Shown here piece by piece: positions 7,018 to 16,152 of a stretch of 64,000 nt of DNA (position 1 is the stretch's first letter; every line of letters begins with the position of its first letter). Made by a program: the position numbers and the translations under genes. The stretch is from Methylobacterium durans (GTDB taxonomy: Bacteria; Pseudomonadota; Alphaproteobacteria; Rhizobiales; Beijerinckiaceae), in the NCBI RefSeq assembly GCF_003173715.1, contig NZ_CP029550.1:3192501-3256500 (forward strand). The letters are read 5' to 3'. The notes below the pieces were generated by a model that did not search any database, had not been told where the DNA came from, and worked only from the letters and a program-made list of their open reading frames with translations.

Positions 7018-9510
7018 TCAGGCCGCGCCGAGATAGGCCGCTTCCAGGCCCTTGTCCGCCTGGAGCTCGGCCGCGCTGCCCTCGGTGACGACGCGACCCT
7101 GCTCCAGCACGTAGCCCCGGTCCGCGACGGTGAGGGCGAGCGCCGCCATCTGGTCGACGATCAGGATGGTGATGCCCTGGTCGCGCAGATCCGCCACCAC
7201 GGCGTAGAGGGTGTTGATCATCGCGGGGGCGAGCCCGAGGGAGGGCTCGTCGAGGAGGAGGATGCGCGGCCGCGCCATCAACCCGCGGGCGATGGCGAGC
7301 ATCTGCTGCTCGCCGCCCGAGAGGAGGCCCGCCCGGCTCTGCGCCCGCTCGCGCAGCCGCGGGAAGCGGTCGAGCAGGGCCTCGACCTCGGCCGGGTCGA
7401 TCCGCCCGCGCCGGCTGCGGGCGCCGAGCCGGATGTTCTCGACGACGGTCAGTTCCGGGAAGACCTGCCGCCCCTCCGGCACGAGGGCGAGGCCGAGGCG
7501 GGCGATGGCGTGGGCCGGAAGCCCCGCGATCGCGCGGTCGGCCAGGACGATGCTGCCCTGGACCGGGCGCAGCAGGCCCGAGAGGGCCCGCATCGCCGTG
7601 GACTTGCCGGCGCCGTTGGCGCCGAGCAGCGCCACCGTCTCGCCGGGGCGGACCGAGAGGGCGAGGTCGTCGAGCACCGGCGCCGCGCCGTAGCCCGCCC
7701 GGAGGCGATGGCTCGCGAGGACCGGATCGGCCGGTCCCTGCCAGGGCGCGGGCCGGGGCCGGGCCGGGGTCTCGGCGCCGCCGAGATAGGCGCGCAGGAC
7801 GGCCGGGTCGCGGCGTATCTCGGCGGGCCGGCCCGTCGCGATCGGGCGGCCCGCATCCATGACCAGGATGTGGTCGGAGGTGCCCATCACCAGGGGCATG
7901 TCGTGCTCGACGAGGATGACCGCGACGCCGGATTCCGCGATGCGCCGCAGGAGGCCGCCGATCCGGTCGGTGTCGGCACGGGTCAAGCCGGCGGCCGGCT
8001 CGTCGAGGAGGAGCACCTTCGGGGCGCCCGCCAGGGCCCGGGCGATCTCGACGAGGCGCCGGTCGACATGCGGCAGCTCCGCGGCCGGTCTGCCGAGCGG
8101 GCCCGCATAGCCTGCGAAGGCGAGCAGAGCGGCAGCCCTGCGGGCATCCTCGGCGGCATTCCGCCGGAGCAGGCTGCCGGGCGCGATCGCCAGCATGACG
8201 TTGTCGAGGACGCTGAGCGAGCCGAACAGGCGCGTGGTCTGGTAGGTGCGGGCGATGCCGGCCCGGGCGATCGCGTGGGCCGGCGCGCCAGCGAGGTCGC
8301 GGCGTCCCAGGCGGATCGTCCCCGCATCCGGCCGGTAGAAACCCGAGACCATGTTGAGGACGGTGGTCTTGCCGGCGCCGTTCGGTCCGATGAGGCTCGT
8401 GACCTGGGCCGCGGCGGCGGTGAGCGAGACCCCGTCGGCGGCGCGGATGCCGCCGAAGCTGATGCCGAGCCCTTCGATGACGAGCGGGTCGCCCTCCGTC
8501 CGGCCGGGAAGGCCGACCGTCTCGTCCGGCCTCGGGGCGCGCTCGTCCGCCATCCGGGGCAGGAGCCGCGCCAGCGTCCCGACGATGCCGGCCGGCACCA
8601 GCCACAGCACCACGAGCGTCGTCAGCCCGAAGAAGATCAGCCGGTACTCGGCGAGGCCGGCGAGCAGCTCCGGCAGGAGCACGGTGACGAGGGCGCCGCA
8701 GAGCGGCCCGAGCACCGTGCCGGCCCCGCCCACCACCACGGAGAGCACGAACAGGATCGATTGCGAGAACGGGAAGGAACTCGGGGCGATGAACAGCATC
8801 AGGGGCGGCAGCACTGCCCCCGCGAGGCCGGTGAGCCCGGCCGAGATCGCGAAGGCCGCCGTCTTCACCCGCACGGGGTCGAAGCCGAGCGAGGCCGCCG
8901 CCGCCTCCGAATCCCGCACGGCGCGCAGGGCGCGGCCGAGGCGGGCGAGGCGCAGGCGGTGGAACCCGTAGAGGCTGAGGCCGGCGCCGAGCACCGAGAG
9001 GATCGCGAGGCCCCGCTCGGCCAGCGTCTCGCCGAACAGGACCGGGCCTTGCGTGATCACGAGCCCGTTCTGGCCGCCGGTGAGCGCCCCGCCCTCGACG
9101 AGCCCGTGCTCCACGAGGAAGCCGAAGGCGATCGTCATCATCGCGAGGTAGGGGCCCTTCACCCGCATGGCGGGCACGGCGAGGAGCGCGCCGACGAGGG
9201 CGGTCAGCAGGCCGGCGGCGGGAAGGGCGAGCCAGAAGCTGATCCCCGCGAGCGTCAGGATCGCGCTCGCGTAGGCGCCGAGCGCGTAGAATCCCGCATG
9301 CCCGAACGAGATCAGGCCCGCGAGGCCGAGCAGCACGTTGAGGCCGGTGCCGGCCACGACGGTCAGGGCGACGAGGGCGATGACGAAGTGGGTGTAGCCC
9401 TGGCTCAGGCCGACGAGCCCGAGCCCGGCGGCGGTGAGAGCCAGGATCGCCAGCGGCATCGCCGCGGGGGCGCGGAGGTGGCGTGCGAGGGGGCGCGTGA
9501 GGCGGCGCAT
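7018..9510 (-). CDS. fused ABC transporter LivM permease - LivG ATPase - LivF ATPase
   Basis: One 830-residue protein joins three usually separate parts of a branched-chain-amino-acid/urea-type importer. Residues 1-320 are a LivM-like permease with about eight to ten membrane helices (GLNVLLGLAGLISFGHAGF is the family mark). Residues ~340-590 are a LivG-like ATPase with Walker A GPNGAGKTT and Walker B VLLLDEP, but the signature reads LPHVDRRL instead of LSGGQ-like. Residues ~600-830 are a LivF-like ATPase with GANGAGKST and an intact LLSGGEQQ signature. It starts 4 bp after livH ends, so the genes form one operon. The frame has no break, so the fusion is not an assembly join of separate genes. 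Confidence 0.9.
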   Translation of the reverse strand: MRRLTRPLARHLRAPAAMPLAILALTAAGLGLVGLSQGYTHFVIALVALTVVAGTGLNVLLGLAGLISFGHAGFYALGAYASAILTLAGISFWLALPAAGLLTALVGALLAVPAMRVKGPYLAMMTIAFGFLVEHGLVEGGALTGGQNGLVITQGPVLFGETLAERGLAILSVLGAGLSLYGFHRLRLARLGRALRAVRDSEAAAASLGFDPVRVKTAAFAISAGLTGLAGAVLPPLMLFIAPSSFPFSQSILFVLSVVVGGAGTVLGPLCGALVTVLLPELLAGLAEYRLIFFGLTTLVVLWLVPAGIVGTLARLLPRMADERAPRPDETVGLPGRTEGDPLVIEGLGISFGGIRAADGVSLTAAAAQVTSLIGPNGAGKTTVLNMVSGFYRPDAGTIRLGRRDLAGAPAHAIARAGIARTYQTTRLFGSLSVLDNVMLAIAPGSLLRRNAAEDARRAAALLAFAGYAGPLGRPAAELPHVDRRLVEIARALAGAPKVLLLDEPAAGLTRADTDRIGGLLRRIAESGVAVILVEHDMPLVMGTSDHILVMDAGRPIATGRPAEIRRDPAVLRAYLGGAETPARPRPAPWQGPADPVLASHRLRAGYGAAPVLDDLALSVRPGETVALLGANGAGKSTAMRALSGLLRPVQGSIVLADRAIAGLPAHAIARLGLALVPEGRQVFPELTVVENIRLGARSRRGRIDPAEVEALLDRFPRLRERAQSRAGLLSGGEQQMLAIARGLMARPRILLLDEPSLGLAPAMINTLYAVVADLRDQGITILIVDQMAALALTVADRGYVLEQGRVVTEGSAAELQADKGLEAAYLGAA

Positions 9511-9514
9511 GGGC

Positions 9515-10384
9515 TCAGACCTTGTTGACCGCCGCCCGGCCGAGGAGGCCGTCCGGACGGAGCGCCAGCGCCAGGATGATCACCGAAAACACGACGATCT
9601 GCGTGTAGGTGGAGCCGAGGGTCGCCGTGACGCCCGCCTCGACGAGCCCGTAGAGCAGGCCGGCCAGCACCACGCCGGTGGCCGAGCCGATGCCGCCGAG
9701 GATCGCGACCGCGAAGGCCTTGATCCCGAAGAGCGCGCCCATCTCGGCCGAGACCGAGAACAGGGGCGCGATCAGGAGACCGGCCGCGCCCGCGAGGAGC
9801 CCGGAGAGCGCGAAGGCGCAGGCCACGGTGCGGCGGACGTCGATCCCCATCAGCCGGGCGGCATCCGCGTTCTGCGCCACGGCGAGGAGGACGCGGCCGA
9901 GATCGGTCCCGCGGAATACGGCCCGCAACGCCAGCGCCGCCGCGATCCCGACGACCGGGATCACGATCTGCAGCGGGTAGATCCCGGCGCCGAGAACCTC
10001 GATGGGGCTCGCCACCAGGGCGGAGGGCAAGCTGCGCGGCTCCTTGCCGAAGGTGAAGAGGAGGGCGTTGTCGAGGATGATGCCGCCCGCCACGGTGGCG
10101 AGCAGCCACGCGTCGGAGCCGCGCTCCACGAAGGGCCGCACCAGGATCCGCTCGACGACGAGGCCGAGGAGCGCGCAGCCGAGGAGCGCGCCCGCCACCG
10201 CGAGCGGCATCGGCCAGCCGAGCCCGACAGCGAGCCAGTAACCGAGCACCGCCCCGAGGGTGACGGCGCTGCCCTGCGCGAAGTTGACGGTCCCGGAGAC
10301 CGCGTAGGTGATGTGGAAGCCCAGCGCGATCAGCCCGTACATGCTGCCGAGGCCGAGCCCGCTGACGAGGACGCTGGTCAGCAT
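9515..10384 (-). CDS. branched-chain amino acid/urea-type ABC permease, LivH-like
   Basis: A 289-residue membrane permease with about eight hydrophobic helices. Family marks are GLGLGSMYGLIALGFHI at the N-terminus and LGGIGSATGVVLAGLLYGLVE near residue 230. It pairs with the LivM part of the downstream fusion protein to form the transmembrane pathway. The ATG lies at 10384, 23 bp before the end of the binding-protein gene, in line with a single transcript running leftward. Confidence 0.9.
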   Translation of the reverse strand: MLTSVLVSGLGLGSMYGLIALGFHITYAVSGTVNFAQGSAVTLGAVLGYWLAVGLGWPMPLAVAGALLGCALLGLVVERILVRPFVERGSDAWLLATVAGGIILDNALLFTFGKEPRSLPSALVASPIEVLGAGIYPLQIVIPVVGIAAALALRAVFRGTDLGRVLLAVAQNADAARLMGIDVRRTVACAFALSGLLAGAAGLLIAPLFSVSAEMGALFGIKAFAVAILGGIGSATGVVLAGLLYGLVEAGVTATLGSTYTQIVVFSVIILALALRPDGLLGRAAVNKV

Positions 10385-10406
10385 GGGCGTGCCCTCCCGG
10401 CGCCGG

Positions 10407-11619
10407 TCACTGCGTCACCGCGACGATCTCGCCGTTCTGGAAGCGCGTGAAGACGTAGTCCTGGGGCCCGAGCGCGTCGTGCCGGCCAGGCGCGAACGGC
10501 GTCTCGTAGGTCTTGATGAGGCCCGGATAGGTCGCGATCTTGTAGAACCCGTCGCGGACCTTCGGCCCCTCGGTGGAGCCCGCTGCCGCGATCGCGAGGG
10601 CGATCAGGTGGGTGGCGTCGTAGGCGTTGGCGATGCCGACCGCGGGTGTCACGTCCGCCATCGACTTGATGGCCGGGTACTTCGCCTTCAGCGCGGCGAG
10701 CACGGCCTTGGCCTTCGGGCCTCGTTGCCCGCGAAGGTGAAGGTCTGGATGAAGTGGACCTTGGCGGCGCTCGGGCCGGCGAGCTCGTCGAAGCGCCCGC
10801 CCGCCGGGCCCAATGCGAGATCACCGGCACGCTCCAGCCCATGCGATCGAGGGATTTCACCACCTGGGCGGAGGGGCCGACATTGCCGACGAGGAACAGG
10901 GTGTCGGCGCCCGCCTCCCGGAGGCGGGTGAGCTGGGGCACCATGTCGACGTCGTTCGCCTCGTACTTCTCGATGCCGGCGGCCGGCAGGTTCGCCGCCT
11001 TCAGCGCCGCTGCGAGCCCCTGCTGGTTCGACTCGCCCCAGGCGTTGTTGACGAGGATCATGCCCGGCTTCTTCGCGCCGTATGTCTTCACCGCGTAGGC
11101 GACGAGGGCCTCGTCGACGAGGGCGTCCACGGCCGAGACCCGGAAGGCGTAATTGTCGGCGGCGCCGTTGCGGGTGATGCCGGTGCCGGCCGCCCAGGGG
11201 CCGACGAACGGCACCTTCATCTGGTTGGCGATCGGGACGATCGCCATCGAGACCGGCGTGTCGAGCCCGCCGATCAGGGCGGCGACGCCGGCGCGCTGGA
11301 TCAGCTCACGGGCGGCGAGCACGCCCTTGGACGGGTTGGCCTCGTCGTCGCGCGCCACGAGTTCCAGCGGGCGCCCGAGCACGCCGCCCTTCGCGTTGAT
11401 CTCGTCGATGGCGAGCCCGATGCCGCGGGAGATCGCCTCCCCCGATTTCGCCGACTGGCCGCTGAGGGCGGTGACGAGACCGATCCTGACCGGCTCCGCG
11501 GCCCGGCTCGGGGCGAGCGGCGCGAGGCCCGCCAGGAGCGACAGGAGCGCGAGCCCGCAGAACCGGGAACGCGTCGGGCGGCGGGCATCGGGACGGGGGG
11601 CGGGGATTCGGAGGGACAT
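10407..11619 (-). pseudogene. ABC transporter substrate-binding protein, two frameshifts
   Basis: A periplasmic binding protein of the Peripla_BP_6 (LivK-like) type. The start MSLRIPAPRPDARR leads into a signal peptide (LALLSLLAGLAPLAPSRAAE), then VRIGLVTALSGQSAKSGEA, the family opening. The frame is good to about 10813 (VPVISHW), breaks, continues in a second frame (a readable GPAGGRFDELAG stretch) to about 10727, breaks again, and finishes in a third frame with LAALKAKYPAIKS to the stop at 10407. Each break is cured by adding one base in a G/C run. It is therefore either recently inactivated or hit by base-calling errors. It heads the transporter operon. Confidence 0.8.
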
Positions 11620-11725
11620 GGCGGTTCGGTCTCCGGCGGGGCTGGGGAGCGATCCGCAACGCCCATGCCAGCAGAGTACAGGCGGATTCGCGCCTGTCAT
11701 GGCCAATCGTGTGCAGCCACCGCAC

Positions 11726-11762
11726 AAAATGTGCACACTTCCGTGAGAAAATGCATACACTT
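11726..11762. promoter_or_regulatory. paired 15-bp sites, candidate GntR operators
   Basis: AAAATGTGCACACTT (11726-11740) and AAAATGCATACACTT (11748-11762) match at 12 of 15 positions and start 22 bp apart, two helical turns. The first has the palindrome TGTGCACA at its core and the second the near-palindrome TGCATACA, the style of sites bound by GntR/FCD dimers. They lie between the divergent binding-protein gene and the SnoaL-like gene, and a GntR gene is adjacent. Confidence 0.5.
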
Positions 11763-11845
11763 TTCGCAGGCGGAATCGGCGGCTTCCTGGCAGGCTCGCC
11801 CGGGACCGCGCGCCGCGCGCTGAACGAGACCGGAGCAGACGACCC

Positions 11846-12262
11846 ATGAGCCAGCACATCGCCGCCGACGCGACGCGGGAGGCCGCCGCGATCGTCACCG
11901 CCTATCTCGAAGCCTCGATGGTCCCGGACCCGGAGACCGCCGCCCGCTACATCGCGCCCGATCTGGAGATCGTGTTCACGGGGGCCCGGCGCTTCGGGCA
12001 TCCGCGGGAGGTGACGGCGTTCAATGCCGGCCGCTACGCCTGGGTGAAGAAGCGCATGGAGCGCCTCGACGTGGTGCCGGGCGAGGGGCAGACCACGGTC
12101 TACAGCCTCGGCACGCTCTACGGCGCGTGGCCGGACGGCACCGCGTTCGAGGGCAACCGTTACGTCGACCGATTCACCGTCCGCGACGGGCTGATCGTCA
12201 CGATGGAGGTCTGGAACGACAGCGCCGAGCGGCTGCTGACGCGGGCGGGCCTCGCCGACTGA
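11846..12262 (+). CDS. SnoaL-like / NTF2-superfamily protein
   Basis: A 138-residue protein of the alpha+beta cone fold. The pattern is an N-terminal helix (ATREAAAIVTAYLEASM), YIAPDLEIVFTG, then strands ending FTVRDGLIVTMEVWND, typical of nuclear-transport-factor-2-like small-molecule enzymes. It is transcribed away from the transporter operon and shares its control region. It may act on the same substrate, as DUF3225 proteins do, but it is a different subfamily from the atzH-like protein. No catalytic residues can be assigned. Confidence 0.75.
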   Translation: MSQHIAADATREAAAIVTAYLEASMVPDPETAARYIAPDLEIVFTGARRFGHPREVTAFNAGRYAWVKKRMERLDVVPGEGQTTVYSLGTLYGAWPDGTAFEGNRYVDRFTVRDGLIVTMEVWNDSAERLLTRAGLAD

Positions 12263-12280
12263 TCGCCGCGCCGGCCGCGA

Positions 12281-13015
12281 TCAGGGCTCGACGTAGGGCG
12301 CCAGCCGCCGGACGAGGTCCAGGTCGCGCAGCGGCGCGGCGGCGATCCGCGCCCGCTCGGCCACGGCGTCGAGGTGATGGTCCATCAGCGCGCTCGCCCG
12401 CGCCGCGTCGCCCTCGGCCAGGGCGGAGACGATGGCCCGGTGCTCGCTCACCGCGCAATCCGACGAGTGCGGGCGCGCGTAGAGCGACAGGATCAGGGCG
12501 CAGCGGTAGCCGAGTTCGGCCACGTAGCGCCGGAGCACCGCGCTGCCGGTCATCTCCGCGAGCAGGAGGTGGAACTCGGTCGCGAGGCGGATCGAGGTCG
12601 CTTCCGGCCCGCTCGCCGCGGCCTCCTCGCCCGCGATATGGGTGTCGAGGGTCGCCTTCTGCTCGGCGCTCAGGCGCCCCGCCAAGCGGGACACGACCAA
12701 GCGTTCGAGCCCGATCCGGACGTCGAACGCGTCCCGCGCCTCCTCCCAGCTCGGCGTCGCGACGACCGCGATCCGATTCCGGCGCAGCTCGACCAAGCCC
12801 TCGGCGGCGAGCTGTCCCAGAGCCTGACGCGCGATCGTGCGGCTGACGCCGAAGCGCTCGCCGAGCGCGTCCTCGGGCAGGCGGTCGCCCGGCGCCAGCG
12901 CCCGCTCGACGATCGCGCGGCGAAGTGACCGGCAGATCGCACCGACGCGGTCCGGCCCCTCACGTCGTCTACCAGCATCCGTCATGCGGGAGATGTCCTG
13001 GCCCCGAATGCGCAT
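12281..13015 (-). CDS. GntR-family regulator with FCD domain
   Basis: A 244-residue regulator. The N-terminal winged helix reads [36 protein letters not shown], with [19 protein letters not shown] as the wing and linker. The C-terminal FCD ligand domain has [20 protein letters not shown] and conserved metal/ligand residues in EFHLLLAEM and [13 protein letters not shown]. The ATG at 13015 has a GGAAG ribosome site; an internal ATG at 12985 is possible. Being next to the transporter/amidase operon and the paired sites at 11726-11762, it probably represses that operon until its ligand is present. Confidence 0.85.
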   Translation of the reverse strand: MRIRGQDISRMTDAGRRREGPDRVGAICRSLRRAIVERALAPGDRLPEDALGERFGVSRTIARQALGQLAAEGLVELRRNRIAVVATPSWEEARDAFDVRIGLERLVVSRLAGRLSAEQKATLDTHIAGEEAAASGPEATSIRLATEFHLLLAEMTGSAVLRRYVAELGYRCALILSLYARPHSSDCAVSEHRAIVSALAEGDAARASALMDHHLDAVAERARIAAAPLRDLDLVRRLAPYVEP

Positions 13016-13285
13016 TCTTCCGCCCTTCGACACCGCGTGGCGACCCGGGACGCGCGATCCATCGCAAGTGCACAGACGCGTGCGGAAAGCTAGACCTTGG
13101 CGCGCGGGACCGCGACGCCGCCGATGCCGGGCCTGCGGCGGAGACCCACCGCACGCGCGGGACGCTCCCGTCATCCACAGAAGAGACGATCGGCCGCGCC
13201 ACGCCGGCCGGTTCCGGACGTTGGTGGGGCGGCCGCGGCGCGATGCGCCGTCGGCGACAGGTGACAACCGGCCGAGGTTCTGTGG

Positions 13286-14491
13286 ATGTGGGAGCGTGAC
13301 GCGCAGGGTCCTGAAACGCGTGCGGCGCTGCTGGAGCGCCAACGCACCCTCAAGATGGCGAGATCCGCCCATGCCTACGTCCGGGGCAACACCCTGAAAT
13401 TCTACGAGTGGCTGGACGGCCTCGCCCGCGGCACACTGCCGGAGGGGCCGGCGGTCTGGATCTGCGGCGATTGCCACCTCGGGAACCTCGGCCCCCTCGC
13501 CGACGCCGACGGTCGCGTCGACATTCAGGTCCGCGACCTCGACCAGACCGTCATCGGCAATCCGACGCACGATCTCGTCCGCCTCGGCCTGTCGCTCGCC
13601 AGCGCCGCCCGGGGCTCGGACCTGCCGGGGGTCGTGACGGCCCGGATGCTGCACGAGATGATCCAGGGCTACGCGCTGGGCCTGGGCGAGCCGGAGGCGG
13701 ACGAGGCTCCGCCCGAGCCCGACGCGGTGCGCACGGTCCGGCGCCGCGCCCTCGGCCGGCAGTGGAAGCACCTCGCCCGCGAGCGCCTGAAGGACGTGGA
13801 GCCCTCGATCCCGCTCGGGCGCAAGTTCTGGGCGCTCGACCGGGCGGAGCGCGAGGCCCTCGACGGCCTCTTCCGCGCCGAGGACGTGCGCCGCCTCGTC
13901 CTGGCGCTCAACGGCCGCAGCGCGCGCGCCGAGATCCGCATGATCGACGCGGCCTACTGGATGAAGGGTTGCTCTTCGCTCGGCTTCCTGCGCTACGCCG
14001 CGCTCGTGCGCATCGCCGAGCCGGACGGCAAGCGCAAGCTGGCGCTCGTCGACCTGAAGGAGGCGGTCGCCCCCGCCGCCCCCGCCGCGCCGGGGGCGGA
14101 GATGCCGTCGGATCCTGCCGAGCGCGTGGTGGCCGGCGCGCGGGCGCTCTCGCCGAACCTCGGCGAGCGCATGCTGCCTGTGCACCTCATGGACAAGCCG
14201 GTGGTGATGCGCGAGCTCGCGCCGCAGGACCTGAAGCTCGACGTCGACCAGTTCAGCCGCGTCGAGGCGGTGCGGGCGGCGCATTACCTCGCCTACGTGG
14301 TGGGCAAGGCGCACGGCCGGCAGATGGACGAGGCCGCGCGCGCCGCTTGGCGCCGGGAGGTCGCCGCGGACGTGTCGCGCGCCGGCGAGGCGCCCTCCTG
14401 GCTCTGGACGAGCGTCGTCGCCCTCGCCGGGCGCCACGAGGTCGGCTACCTCGACCATTGCCGCCGCTACGCGAGCGCGGATGCCGCCTGA
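13286..14491 (+). CDS. DUF2252 family protein
   Basis: A 401-residue member of the DUF2252 family, which has a kinase-like (aminoglycoside phosphotransferase-related) fold. Visible marks are the N-terminal [34 protein letters not shown], and [25 protein letters not shown] catalytic-loop text with Asp pairs. The late part [12 protein letters not shown] is also typical. The biochemical role of the family is unsettled. It begins a run of plus-strand genes divergent from the GntR regulator. Confidence 0.8.
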   Translation: MWERDAQGPETRAALLERQRTLKMARSAHAYVRGNTLKFYEWLDGLARGTLPEGPAVWICGDCHLGNLGPLADADGRVDIQVRDLDQTVIGNPTHDLVRLGLSLASAARGSDLPGVVTARMLHEMIQGYALGLGEPEADEAPPEPDAVRTVRRRALGRQWKHLARERLKDVEPSIPLGRKFWALDRAEREALDGLFRAEDVRRLVLALNGRSARAEIRMIDAAYWMKGCSSLGFLRYAALVRIAEPDGKRKLALVDLKEAVAPAAPAAPGAEMPSDPAERVVAGARALSPNLGERMLPVHLMDKPVVMRELAPQDLKLDVDQFSRVEAVRAAHYLAYVVGKAHGRQMDEAARAAWRREVAADVSRAGEAPSWLWTSVVALAGRHEVGYLDHCRRYASADAA

Positions 14492-14717
14492 GGGCGTCTG
14501 CCCGGAGCATCTTCGATTCGATCCCTTCAGGGGTGAATTCACGGTGTTTCCGAGCGGATCCTCCGGTCGTATCCAATATATCGCACGCTTTCACGCGCTC
14601 GTGATGGATTAAAGAGGAACTTAGTAACTGACCAAGACTTGAGCGGCGGTTGTCCGCGCGGGTGGCGCGTCTTAACGGGACGGCGGCACGGGCCGATGGA
14701 GCGCTGCCAGATGCACG

Positions 14718-16078
14718 ATGACGGGGATGACCCGCGGGACGGAGCCCGAGAGCCGGCGAAGGATCCGAGCCTTGCCTGAGGCGGCCGCCCCGTCCTGCGG
14801 GGACGTCGAGCCGGCGGACGGGGGCGATCCGTTCGTCGTCCTCCACGTCGGAGACCTTCACCTGACAGGCCGCGGCGAGGCAAACGCGCGCGATCTCGCG
14901 ACCATCCTCGACCAGATCGCCGGGATCGCCCCGCCGCAGCCTTCGACTTCGTCTACCTGCCTGGGGACATCGCGGAGGACGGGACGGCCCGCCAATACGC
15001 GATCCTGCGCGCGGCCCTGGCGCGCCATCCCGACCTGCCGGTCCGGCTGGTTCCGGGCGACCACGACCGCCAGCACGGCTCGATCGCCGGCTTCCACGAC
15101 CTGTACACGGCCCTCGCGGGGAGCCCCCGCGGGGGCGGCCACGCGCCGGTCGTCAACCGCCTGCCGCAGCCCGAGATCGAGCGGGAGGTCGCGCAATACT
15201 ACGCCGCCGAGACGGTCTCGGGGGTGCGCTGCCTGTTCGTGGACGTCGTCAGCGCGGGATTCAGCCGCAAGGGCATCGGCCTCGACTTCCGCCTCGGCCG
15301 CGCGCAGACGCTCTGGCTCTCGGCGGAGATCGCGGCGGCGGCCGAGGCCGGCCGGCCCTGCGCAATCTTCATGCACGCCTATCCCGACGACCTGCGCGAG
15401 CCGGACGAGCGGCTCGACGTCGCCGGCCTGTTCTGGGGCGGGCGGGTGCGCCTCGTGGAGATGGGCCACACCCACTACAACGAGCTCGCCCATGACGGGC
15501 GCACGCTCTACGCCGCGGCCCGCTCCGTCGGCCAGAACGAGGACGGCTCGGTTGGCTACGCGGTCGCGGCCCTGGACGGACCGGTGACGAGCTGGCGCTT
15601 CCGGGCCCTCGACCGGGCACCCCCCTTCGTGCTCATCACCAGTCCCGCCGACCGGCGCATCGCGACGCGGCCGGCAACCGAGGAGACCAGCGGCATGACC
15701 CGCGACGCGAACGGACGCATCCGCGTGCGCGCCCTCGTCCTCTCGGACCGGGAGCCGGCCTATTGCCATTGCCGCGTGGACACGGGCGCCTGGGTCCGGA
15801 TGGCCCGCGTCTCGCCGCGCACCTTCGAGAGCCGGATCGGGTGGCCGGCCGGCGCGCGCAGCCTCCAGGTCGAGGCTGTGGACGCGCGCTGGTCGGGGCA
15901 CGGGCCGGATTTCGTCGATACCGACGTGATCGAGCCGCCGGCTGCCGCCCCCCTTCCGCACGCGGCGACCGCGATTCCGGCCAAGCCGGGAAGCGATGCC
16001 TTCCGGATCGGCCCCTGGCTCGGCCGGGGCGTGCGCGGCGACCAGCTCGGCCCGAACCGCGCCGGCCGCAAATGGTGA
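14718..16078 (+). pseudogene. metallophosphoesterase, single frameshift
   Basis: A calcineurin-like phosphoesterase in two frames. The first part has VVLHVGDLHLTG (motif D-x-H) and runs to about 14935. The second continues as FDFVYLPGDIAEDG, VPGDHDRQHGS, FMHAYPDD and MGHTHYNELAHDG (the GHTH metal motif), to the stop at 16078. Adding one G at CCCCGCCGC near 14933-14938 gives IAPAAAFDFVY and restores one ~453-residue protein. The C-terminal ~170 residues form a beta-rich extension of unknown role. The break may be real or a base-calling error. Confidence 0.8.
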
Positions 16079-16152
16079 GCGGCCTCCGCTGACCGACCCG
16101 CCGCCGGCCGCTCCGCGGCCGACGGACCTCCCGACGATGAGAGACGACGAAC

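Noticed and set aside
6949..9528. An 859-residue open frame on the plus strand
   Set aside because: Antisense shadow of the LivM-LivG-LivF fusion; no motifs, highly charged low-complexity text.
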